From contig JAIRTQ010000091.1 in NCBI GenBank assembly GCA_031254835.1, positions 1 through 5,804 on the forward strand: a stretch of 5,804 nt of DNA, in the 5' to 3' direction. The notes beneath the pieces were generated by a model. That model made no database searches. It saw only the letters and a program-made list of their open reading frames with translations, and was not told where the DNA came from. Position numbers and translations under genes: made by a program. Below are positions 1 to 5,772 of the stretch, in pieces. The first letter of the stretch is position 1. Each line of letters begins with the position of its first letter. This DNA comes from Puniceicoccales bacterium (GTDB lineage: Bacteria > Verrucomicrobiota > Verrucomicrobiia > Opitutales > JAIRLM01).

Positions 1-1
1 G

Positions 2-289
2 GTTGACACGTTTGCGCGGGGGCACAAAATCCTTTGGTCCGATTTTCGTGTCATGCCCCTGCCAATGACACGAAAAAAGTGGGACGGGAAAGAACCTCTT
101 TGCTTTGAGGGGTCCTTTGTTTTTGCCCACATCCCGGGTCCAAGAGAGGGCGAGGGCGTGAAATGGGTCTACCACAGCGGAGGCAACGATAGCCCGGCGT
201 TTATAGAAAGGGAATCTCGAGCCCTTGTTGCCACATGGGGAATGCTTCCCGTCCACGTAGAGCATTATGCGCCGGAGCCCGTGGAATAA
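2..289 (+). CDS. 3' end of an unrecognised protein gene (partial, enters from the left edge)
   Basis: The reading frame is open from the first bases of the window to a TAA at 287-289, giving 95 visible residues. The first ATG codons, at 53 and 65, have no Shine-Dalgarno sequence ahead of them. The frame upstream of them has no stop and reads plausibly (VDTFARGHKILWSDFRV), so the true start probably lies outside the window. The visible part is soluble-looking, rich in aromatic residues and His (GSFVFAHIPGP, KWVYHSGG, VHVEHYAPEPVE), with no membrane segment and no signal peptide. I do not recognise the family and assign no function. It is convergent with the large minus-strand gene, with 59 bases between the two stops. 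An internal start at 53, giving a 78-residue protein, cannot be excluded. Confidence 0.5.
   Translation, partial: VDTFARGHKILWSDFRVMPLPMTRKKWDGKEPLCFEGSFVFAHIPGPREGEGVKWVYHSGGNDSPAFIERESRALVATWGMLPVHVEHYAPEPVE
43..76. repeat. Perfect 12-bp inverted repeat with a 10-base spacer
   Basis: The arms TTTTCGTGTCAT (43-54) and ATGACACGAAAA (65-76) are exact reverse complements around the spacer gcccctgcca. A third copy of the core TGACACG lies at 4-10. The arms start with T and end with A, the reverse of an intrinsic terminator layout, so this is not a terminator. It could be an operator for a dimeric regulator or a structured mRNA segment. If the flanking frame is coding throughout, it lies inside a gene, which weakens the operator reading. 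Confidence 0.45.
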
Positions 290-344
290 TTTTTTGGGAT
301 CGGGGGTCCTCATTCAAGCTGGGCCTGCACACGGGTTCTAGCGC
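269..344. repeat. Imperfect 15-bp inverted repeat between two convergent gene ends
   Basis: The arm at 269-283 (GCGCCGGAGCCCGTG) pairs with 330-344 (CACGGGTTCTAGCGC). Read as plus-strand RNA this gives 12 Watson-Crick pairs, 2 G-U pairs and 1 mismatch; read as minus-strand RNA it gives 12 Watson-Crick pairs, 1 G-U and 2 mismatches. The 46-base loop contains the stop of the plus-strand gene, and the right arm follows the stop of the autotransporter gene. No U-tract follows either arm, so it is not a classical intrinsic terminator. A T6 run at 291-296 follows only a 5-bp ATTAT/ATAAT pairing. It may protect 3' ends or may be chance. Confidence 0.25.
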
Positions 345-348
345 CGCA

Positions 349-3300
349 TTAGAAAAGACAGTTTAGCGAAAAGTTCGCTACGCCGAAGATTTCCTTTTGG
401 GAATAGGTTCCGGTTACTTCCGCACAAAATTCCCACTGCTCGCCGAGGAGCGTGCGCAATCCAACCGCTCCAATGACGGCATTCCTGCTGTGGTAGGAGG
501 TCGTCGCCTGCCAATCCTGGGACGCGGCCGTAGAGCGCTGCAAGGGCTGCCATTCCCACCCGAAGCGCCCACACAAACGCAGGCCGACAGCGGAGGTGAC
601 AGGGCGAGGTTCTACGGTAATACGGAAGCCCGCCCGCCCCGTGAGAAAGTCATGGCGCATTTGCGGAATGTGCACAGTTCCGCCAGCCACGCCTTCATCG
701 TGCGCCCGCTGGCTCACGTGGTCGTATCGGAATTCCGCCCACGGACCCATCAACACGGGCCCGCCCGAGAGAAGATCTTTGGCGATCCCTACCTCGCTAA
801 AAAGCCCTAAATCGTAGTACCTTGTTGGACTCTTTTTCCCGCGACCATCCCCATCGTAGGGGTCGTTAACGCCGATGCCGCAGCCGAACAAAATCTGCAA
901 ATCAAGTGGGCGGCGACGGTAGCCGGCGTGACCGTAGATTGCGGCAAATTCGGCTACACACTCCTGCCGGAAAACATTTTTATCTTTTCCTGCATCATTT
1001 TTCATCGAAATCCGGACGTCATCGCAGCCATAGCCCAAAAGGACGGCGCAGCGGATTCGGTCCGCCGGCAAATCAGTCACGTAGCCTTCTCCAATGAGCA
1101 CCCCGAAAAAGCGATCTCGCCGCGCAAATTCATTCTTTTCTTCCGGATCATGGCAAAAAGTCCCGCCAAAAATACTTCCAAATAAGCCATTTCCCGGAGC
1201 ATCTATCATGTGCTGGAGGGCGGTCCGGCCACACACCTCCAACAGCTCCCCTTTTGCTTGGGCTAAAATGCCTTCCTTTAGTACGAAGTCAGCTTGCGCT
1301 TCGCTGCCGCCGGTTCCGCCACCTTCATTGGAAAAGAATTGATCGATAAAATCTTGAAATTCTCTCTTGCTCAGAAATGTGTTCGTCTGCTGGGTCAAGA
1401 GACTCAACGCCGATTGCAGCTCGGTAACGGAACCCGTCAGCTTGGCATTCGCTTTTTTCAGCTTCCTTAAATTTTGATTCGCGGCCGATAGTGCACTCTG
1501 GGTGGCCAGCGTTTCAATTCTTCCCTCTAGCTCTGCTAGAAGATCTTGAATCGCGGCCGATAGTGCACTCTGGGTGGTCAGCGTTTCAATTTTTTCCTCT
1601 AGCTCTGCTAGAACCAATAGTGCACTCTGGGGGGCCAGCGTTTCAATTCTTCCCTCTAGCTGCTCTGCTAGATCTCGAACCGTGGCCAACAGATCGCTTT
1701 GGGAGGCCAGCGTTTCAATTTTCCCCTCTAGTTCTGCTAAATCTTGAACCGTGGCCAATGTTTTGCTTTGGGAGAGTAGGGCTCCGCTCTTTGCCAAAGC
1801 TTCCATTTTTTGCTCAAAATTTTCGGCGGACAGTTTCAACTCCTGTAGTTGACCCTCAATTTGCCCCATGCGCCGCTCGAGCTCTCTTCCGAGAGAGAAA
1901 ACTTTTCGGAGGGCCTCAAAAGAATGGGGGAACGCTTCTTCGCAAATCATTAGTCCGCTAAAATCTGCATATCTGCACCAAAAAAGACCGGCATCGGCGA
2001 CAGTCGCCAAGGAGGTAAGACTCTCACCATTGTCGTGCCGACGAATGAACGCTTTTGGCCCATCGGGAAGAATGCTTATCCGGTAGCAGCCGTCGGTACC
2101 CGTAACGCGCGCCCCTTCTTGCAGTGTTCCTCCAAATACATCTTGCGCCGTGAGCGCCCCATTTGCCATTAGGACGAGAAAGCCGAGCGGCAGCGCATTG
2201 CTTGAAGAACTTCCCAAGATGTACTGGGCGCTATCCTCTGCAAAGATTAGGTTGGCATTCTGCTGAAACGTGATCCAACCGTCCGTAGGACACGGACCTA
2301 CGCACTCTATTCGACCCGAGCGACGGAACGGAAATGGGGTTTCCAAATCGCAGAAAGAACCGTCTAGGTGTAGGATCAGGCTCTCGCCGTCGCCAACCGT
2401 AAGTCGGCCTTTGGGGACGAAGCGTTCGTGGCTTATGACAAGATTATCCCCCTGCGGGAATAGGCAGCTGGGACTGGCTGCGATGGCCGCCGCAGCCGCC
2501 TGCTGCTGGGACATCGCCATCTCGACGGCCAACGCGGTAGCAGCGTCGGATCCGCTACTAAGCACGAGCCGGCCGTTAAAAATTTCCAGCGCAGTCCAAT
2601 CCTGTACGGGTCCGAAACAATTCACCGTCCAGTCAGAATCGATACGCATGGTAGCTTCCGCACTTATCGGCGATCCGACTGCCCGCGCCACGGCGCCAAG
2701 GATATAGAGCGTTCCCTTCATCCCGAAGGTCTCCCCTCCCGAGAAGATAGATTCTTCCGTTTCCCTGTTACGGGCGCCCTCATTCGGAAATGCTGGCATC
2801 CGGCCCACGTTTAGCTGAAAGTTGGGCCCAATGGCAATTGCGCGGGGCCAAGAATCCAATTCTTGCGGTGAAAATTCCTCCTCGGCGAGCTCCAGAGAGA
2901 CGCTGTCGCTTTCTAGCTGAGGAGCGGACCTCAGCCGCAGCGCGGCCACGACAGAAGTGCCGGGACCTCGGAAGTAAAAACGCATGCCCTCGGAACTACT
3001 TTCGCTGGACCCGTTCCGATAGCCGCCGAGAGTGCCCAACAGGACCTTTTCCCCGGGCCCGCCATAGCCGATAGCCGTGATGTTCTCTCTCCCGATAAAG
3101 TCTATGGTCCAATTACACGCGAGCGGATCGGCCCATTCCCCTCCGATTTCCGGCACGCCAAAAACGGCAGCGGCACAGCGGGGAAGAAAGGATTGAGAAC
3201 TTGTTTCTCCTTCGACTGCCATCTCGGATGGCTCCCCACCCGCCGGGAGTTGTGACTCAGAATCGCCCTCAACGATTGCGACGGCGGCCAACATATTCTC

Positions 3301-4083
3301 GCCATCAAACCTTCCAGTCCAGTTGCGAAGGACCGATCCGGCGGTGGCATTTTCTGGTAGTTCCACGGACCCAGCCCCGAAAACGGTTGCTCGACTTGCA
3401 TCACAGGAACGTGCATAGGCGCAGGCGGCAGACTGCTTCACCCTTTCTAAGGTCCAGCCGCAGCCGATGGAACTTTGCAAAAAAGACTCCGGTAAAATCT
3501 TCCCGAACCCAAAAACCGCCGCGCAAGCGTTGGAGCCTTTGGTGTCCGCGGCGCAGGAAAACAGCGAATCGTCGTGGCCCTCCACCAAAATCTCGCTTCC
3601 TTGCGCCTCACCAGCGGGCGACAGAGCGGGGATCCCGACCACGACCGCATGGGCCCCTCCGTCCGTCTCAGAAACGCCCCCCGCGTAGGCCGACATTACC
3701 ACAGAGGCCCCAGGCTTCATGGTAAAATTCTCTAGTCCGGTCAAATCGCACGCCGCGCAGGATCCGCTTTCACCCTCCGCAAAAACCCGCGCCGAGAAAG
3801 TGCCAACCGTTGTTATCGCTACTTCCGTTCCGTCCGTACCAGGTGTGCTAGATGTGCCTGCGCGCAGTCCATAGCCGTCGCTGCCCCTGATGTCCGCGCC
3901 CTCCGCGGCAAATATAAACTCCGTTCTTTCGTTTGGCGAAAAAATTTGGGCACCGGTCCCACCGCCGTTAATATTTATGGTACCTCCGTAGGCAGACCCT
4001 TGGACGAAGGGTATTAGCCACGGCAAGAGAAGAAAAAGGAAAACGGACCGATTCTTACTTCCCTCGCGGCCAAGCACGTCCAC
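349..4083 (-). CDS. Giant autotransporter-like outer-membrane protein with coiled-coil stalk
   Basis: Residues 1-32 form a signal peptide: a charged start (GREGSKNRS), the hydrophobic core VFLFLLLPWLIPF, and likely cleavage after QGSA. Residues about 33-720 are a Gly/Ser/Thr-rich beta-type passenger with a repeated motif (VFG at 190, 234 and 307, followed 18-21 residues later by WT at 210, 255 and 325) and an Ala-rich patch near 534 (QQQAAAAAIAAS). Residues about 721-917 are a coiled coil, with near-identical tandem repeats at about 775-871. GGGTGGS at 921-927 is a hinge. The last 317 residues have the alternating aromatic strands of an autotransporter barrel (GLFSEVGIAKDLL, PWAEFRYDHVSQ, FLTGRAGFRI, GRFGWEWQP) and end NFSLNCLF, with the terminal Phe expected for BAM recognition. 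It probably displays its passenger on the cell surface; adhesion is a guess. About 26 cysteines is unusual for this class. The start is GTG; the codon at 4077 (1242 aa) fits the ribosome binding site better than 4083. The stop is TAA. Confidence 0.85.
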   Translation of the reverse strand: MDVLGREGSKNRSVFLFLLLPWLIPFVQGSAYGGTININGGGTGAQIFSPNERTEFIFAAEGADIRGSDGYGLRAGTSSTPGTDGTEVAITTVGTFSARVFAEGESGSCAACDLTGLENFTMKPGASVVMSAYAGGVSETDGGAHAVVVGIPALSPAGEAQGSEILVEGHDDSLFSCAADTKGSNACAAVFGFGKILPESFLQSSIGCGWTLERVKQSAACAYARSCDASRATVFGAGSVELPENATAGSVLRNWTGRFDGENMLAAVAIVEGDSESQLPAGGEPSEMAVEGETSSQSFLPRCAAAVFGVPEIGGEWADPLACNWTIDFIGRENITAIGYGGPGEKVLLGTLGGYRNGSSESSSEGMRFYFRGPGTSVVAALRLRSAPQLESDSVSLELAEEEFSPQELDSWPRAIAIGPNFQLNVGRMPAFPNEGARNRETEESIFSGGETFGMKGTLYILGAVARAVGSPISAEATMRIDSDWTVNCFGPVQDWTALEIFNGRLVLSSGSDAATALAVEMAMSQQQAAAAAIAASPSCLFPQGDNLVISHERFVPKGRLTVGDGESLILHLDGSFCDLETPFPFRRSGRIECVGPCPTDGWITFQQNANLIFAEDSAQYILGSSSSNALPLGFLVLMANGALTAQDVFGGTLQEGARVTGTDGCYRISILPDGPKAFIRRHDNGESLTSLATVADAGLFWCRYADFSGLMICEEAFPHSFEALRKVFSLGRELERRMGQIEGQLQELKLSAENFEQKMEALAKSGALLSQSKTLATVQDLAELEGKIETLASQSDLLATVRDLAEQLEGRIETLAPQSALLVLAELEEKIETLTTQSALSAAIQDLLAELEGRIETLATQSALSAANQNLRKLKKANAKLTGSVTELQSALSLLTQQTNTFLSKREFQDFIDQFFSNEGGGTGGSEAQADFVLKEGILAQAKGELLEVCGRTALQHMIDAPGNGLFGSIFGGTFCHDPEEKNEFARRDRFFGVLIGEGYVTDLPADRIRCAVLLGYGCDDVRISMKNDAGKDKNVFRQECVAEFAAIYGHAGYRRRPLDLQILFGCGIGVNDPYDGDGRGKKSPTRYYDLGLFSEVGIAKDLLSGGPVLMGPWAEFRYDHVSQRAHDEGVAGGTVHIPQMRHDFLTGRAGFRITVEPRPVTSAVGLRLCGRFGWEWQPLQRSTAASQDWQATTSYHSRNAVIGAVGLRTLLGEQWEFCAEVTGTYSQKEIFGVANFSLNCLF
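1471..1760 (-). repeat. Degenerate tandem repeats encoding the coiled-coil stalk
   Basis: About four to five copies of a unit of roughly 57-72 bases lie in frame inside the autotransporter gene. The most alike copies share, on the plus strand, blocks such as gatagtgcactctgggtgg, cagcgtttcaatt and cctctagctctgctaga. In protein the unit is close to LxATxxDLAELEGxIETLAxQSA. The distance from one IETL to the next is 24, 19 and 24 residues. The third copy lacks five residues, and single-residue insertions (AEQLEGR against AELEGK) are also present. Similarity fades at both ends: at the left end of the array (about 1471, the C-terminal side) the protein unit decays into NQNLRKLKKANAKL, and towards 1760 (the N-terminal side) the bases diverge. 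The high DNA identity implies recent duplication or slippage rather than ancient protein-level selection. Confidence 0.85.
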
Positions 4084-4086
4084 CTC
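4081..4086 (-). promoter_or_regulatory. Ribosome binding site that favours the GTG start at 4077
   Basis: On the minus strand GAGGTG (4086 to 4081) matches the anti-Shine-Dalgarno complement, and GAGG is followed by five bases (TGGAC) and then GTG at 4077-4075. The upstream GTG at 4083-4081 lies inside this motif and has no good site of its own. The 9-mer GCGAGGTGG occurs twice here, at 4088-4080 and 4111-4103. An in-frame TAA upstream limits the start to one of these two GTG codons unless a rarer start codon is used. I see no convincing -35/-10 pair in 4084-4189, although the A/T-rich tract around 4110-4155 could hold a weak promoter. Confidence 0.5.
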
Positions 4087-4189
4087 GCGGAGTTTGAGAA
4101 ACCCACCTCGCTTTTACAACTATTTTTTAAACCGCTCTCTCGTTTCTTTTTTTAAGTCGTTCGGCCTCAACGTCGCATCCGTCTGCCGG

Positions 4190-4591
4190 CTAAGGAGGAA
4201 ATGTGTCGGTCAAATCTAGCGGAAACAAGAAACTGCGCACCCCGTCGCCAAAAAAGCAGTCGCAGCGGAAAATGTTCTCTTGGTATCGGCTCAAGGAAAG
4301 CAGATTGCCGGACGTAGAAGAATTTTCGCGAAAGGAAAGGGCTCCGCTGCCGTCACGGAAGGGGCTTAGCTGGCAGACCTCGCCGGGAGCGGGCCGCCGC
4401 TCAGACAAAAACTGCGCGAGGCCGTGGCAGATATCCGGCAAGGACGCACGGGAAAGGAGAGCGCTGCCTTTCCGTTGAAAATGAATCATGGCACCGTTCG
4501 CCAGTAGCAGCAGTGGCAGCAGAATAACTAGCGCCACGGCCACTTCCAGCAGCGTAAACCCGCTAGGGCGTCTCCACGAGAACCGTTCCAT
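4190..4591 (-). CDS. Prepilin-like protein with N-terminal methylation motif (GspI/GspJ-like position)
   Basis: The ATG at 4591 gives 133 residues beginning MERFSWRRPSG, then FTLLEVAVALVILLPLLLL. This is a basic leader of 11 residues, cleavage after Gly11, Phe at +1, Glu at +5 and a hydrophobic helix of about 20 residues. This is the type IV prepilin/type II pseudopilin signature, cut and N-methylated by a prepilin peptidase (PilD/GspO). The open frame continues upstream to 4750, but that extension reads through the previous gene, is not pilin-like and would bury the leader. The start overlaps the end of the preceding prepilin gene by 29 bases and has no clear Shine-Dalgarno sequence, so translation is probably coupled. 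The C-terminal part holds four Cys (ICHGL, EVCQL, RCDCFF) and gives no family assignment. As the third gene of a G-H-I-like series it may be a minor pseudopilin. It ends with TAG, 106 bases before the autotransporter start region. Confidence 0.85.
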   Translation of the reverse strand: MERFSWRRPSGFTLLEVAVALVILLPLLLLANGAMIHFQRKGSALLSRASLPDICHGLAQFLSERRPAPGEVCQLSPFRDGSGALSFRENSSTSGNLLSLSRYQENIFRCDCFFGDGVRSFLFPLDLTDTFPP

Positions 4592-5096
4592 GGCGTGATA
4601 GGGAAAATCGGCGGATGGAAGGGACCCGATCCGGCGATCGCAGGACGATCCCGAGGCCCTCTTCTTCCAACAGGCGGGAGGCGGGAATGGCGTACCAGAG
4701 GCCCGGAAAATCCGCCAGCGGGCCAAAAGGAACGGCGGCGCCGAAGTCACTGCCCATTTTCGTGTCGGGAAGCGCTATCGAGCCAAAATTTTGCAGCCGC
4801 AAATGAAAATTCGTCGCCACTTCCGGACGTCCATCTCCTTCCGCCAGCAGCAGTTCCCTCAGCTCTCCTGAATCCTCGGAACTGCTCCCGATCAGCAAAA
4901 AAAAGTGCCCCGGGTCTCGAAATTGGACCTGCTCCACGACGCTCTGCAGGTAGCTCCGAAGCAGTTCCGCAGTTCGGCGAAATTCGCCGCCGCCATGTCT
5001 GGAGCGCAATGCACCAGCAGAAAAAAAAGTAACTAGCGCCAGCAGAAGCAGCAGCTCCAAAAGCGTAAAACCTCTCCGGTCGAAGACTTCGCTCAT
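4563..5096 (-). CDS. Prepilin-like protein, probably GspH-like minor pseudopilin
   Basis: The 177-residue protein starts MSEVFDRRG, then FTLLELLLLLALVTFFSAGAL. The leader has nine residues, cleavage is expected after Gly9, Phe is +1 and Glu14 is +5, followed by a hydrophobic helix. The mature part begins with a charged amphipathic helix (EFRRTAELLRSYLQSVVEQV) and continues into a beta-rich region containing HFFLLIGSS and GLWYAIPASRLLEEEG, which resembles the size and layout of GspH/FimT proteins. The assignment to GspH rests on that layout only. Its ATG overlaps the TGA of the preceding gene in the ATGA arrangement (5096-5093), a classic sign of translational coupling, and no strong Shine-Dalgarno sequence is seen. 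Its 3' end overlaps the next prepilin gene by 29 bases. It would sit in the inner membrane and enter a pseudopilus or pilus tip after processing. Confidence 0.85.
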   Translation of the reverse strand: MSEVFDRRGFTLLELLLLLALVTFFSAGALRSRHGGGEFRRTAELLRSYLQSVVEQVQFRDPGHFFLLIGSSSEDSGELRELLLAEGDGRPEVATNFHLRLQNFGSIALPDTKMGSDFGAAVPFGPLADFPGLWYAIPASRLLEEEGLGIVLRSPDRVPSIRRFSLSRHGTVLVETP

Positions 5097-5638
5097 TGCC
5101 AGCTGGTCCCACGGCGGTTCGGCCGGTCGGAGAGGCTCCAGAGCACAAATGACTCCGACACACCCTCTTCCGGAACTAGGTCCCGGATTTTTTCCGGAAA
5201 AGCTTCCTTGGGTACGGCGAGCCGCCCCTTCCGCCGGCCCATGGCATAGATCTCACCGCTGCCAAAGGCATCCGCCAGCCGTCCCTCGCCGTCCTTTTCG
5301 TCCGCACGGAAAACGTAGAAGCGCACGTTGTCAGGATTTAGCGGGTCTGCGGCCCCATCTACGCCCTGCAGCGCCCCAAAAAACTGCTCCCCTAGAGTGG
5401 CTACCGGCACGGGAACCTCGGGGGTGCTAAGAAATTTCGGCGGCTGGCCGTAGTGCAGGGCGTAATCCTCCAGCGCCATCGCCAGCCCATGGAGCTGGAT
5501 CCTGCTCCGCTGCCGCATGGAAGAGACGCGGGCGGCGCCCAGCGATGGTAGGAGAAGGCCCATCAGCAGCCCAATTATGGCCAAAACGCAGAGCATTTCG
5601 ATGAGCGTAAAAGCCTTCCGCTGCCACCGGCGCCCCAT
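5093..5638 (-). CDS. Prepilin-like protein, GspG-like; first gene of the prepilin trio
   Basis: From the ATG at 5638 the protein has 181 residues: MGRRWQRKA, then FTLIEMLCVLAIIGLLMG and LLLPSLGAAR. It has a basic nine-residue leader, Ala instead of Gly at -1, Phe +1 and Glu +5. An Ala-Phe junction of this kind is common in PVC-group prepilins. After the helix comes RIQLHGLAMALEDYALHYGQPP, as in major pseudopilins, then segments NPDNVRFYVF and DAFGSGEIYAMGR that recall the NP...DPWG-PY part of GspG proteins. The frame is open to an ATG at 5713, but that start lies in the DnaA-box cluster and would give a 33-residue leader with its own hydrophobic stretch. A TTG at 5647 has AGGGG (5659-5655) seven bases upstream and would give a 12-residue leader; it is a serious alternative. 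The stop overlaps the next start. Confidence 0.82.
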   Translation of the reverse strand: MGRRWQRKAFTLIEMLCVLAIIGLLMGLLLPSLGAARVSSMRQRSRIQLHGLAMALEDYALHYGQPPKFLSTPEVPVPVATLGEQFFGALQGVDGAADPLNPDNVRFYVFRADEKDGEGRLADAFGSGEIYAMGRRKGRLAVPKEAFPEKIRDLVPEEGVSESFVLWSLSDRPNRRGTSWQ

Positions 5639-5654
5639 GGGGGACAAACATGGG

Positions 5655-5659
5655 CCCCT
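5655..5659 (-). promoter_or_regulatory. Possible ribosome binding site for a TTG start of the first prepilin gene
   Basis: AGGGG on the minus strand lies 7 bases before an in-frame TTG (5647-5645) and 16 bases before the ATG at 5638. Spacing favours TTG, start codon type favours ATG. An out-of-frame ATG at 5651 sits between them. Confidence 0.3.
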
Positions 5660-5662
5660 GCC

Positions 5663-5772
5663 TGAAAAAAGCAAAAAAGAAGAGGAAAAGATATAAACAA
5701 AAAATGTTGACAAGCCGGTGGATAACCGGTGGATAACTTTTTACTCACTTTTTATCCCCAAATTTATCCACA
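5663..5772. other. Origin-like region: DnaA-box cluster next to an AT-rich tract
   Basis: One perfect DnaA box, TTATCCACA, lies at 5764-5772 on the plus strand, and TTATCCCCA (one mismatch) at 5752-5760. On the minus strand TTATCCACC (one mismatch) occurs twice in tandem, at 5736-5728 and 5725-5717, as an 11-base direct repeat, followed by TTGTCAACA (two mismatches) at 5713-5705. Immediately beyond the last box, reading on the minus strand, comes an A/T-rich, pyrimidine-rich tract (about 5704-5663, including TTTTTTGTTTATATC). Tandem boxes pointing into a T-rich unwinding tract is the known layout of bacterial oriC unwinding elements and of many dnaA upstream regions. The cluster also lies upstream of the prepilin genes and could simply be a DnaA-regulated promoter. 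No dnaA, dnaN or rep gene is visible in the window. Confidence 0.55.

Noticed and set aside
3..30. Promoter TTGACA (3-8) with CAAAAT (25-30) after 16 bases
   Set aside because: The -10 matches only four of six positions, the frame around it appears to be coding, and no ribosome site follows for the ATG codons at 53 or 65.
1491..1961. Plus-strand open frame of 156 codons with a repeated PAFQFFPLALLE motif
   Set aside because: The repeat is simply the reverse strand of the stalk repeats; the minus-strand frame has the signal peptide, barrel and much greater length.
3201..3725. Plus-strand open frame of 174 codons, Arg/Pro-rich
   Set aside because: It lies antisense to the autotransporter passenger, has skewed Arg/Pro composition and no ribosome site.
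4192..4478. A strong plus-strand Shine-Dalgarno (AAGGAGG) followed by ATG at 4201 and an open frame from GTG at 4203 to 4478
   Set aside because: The frames lie antisense over a clear prepilin gene, the ATG frame is only 38 codons, and the longer product is Arg/Lys/Ser-rich low complexity typical of an opposite-strand shadow. The ribosome-site match is probably coincidental.
4592..4750. Upstream extension of the third prepilin gene to an ATG at 4750
   Set aside because: The extension reads out of frame through the preceding prepilin gene, is Pro/Arg/Ser-rich, and would put 64 residues before the prepilin cleavage site.
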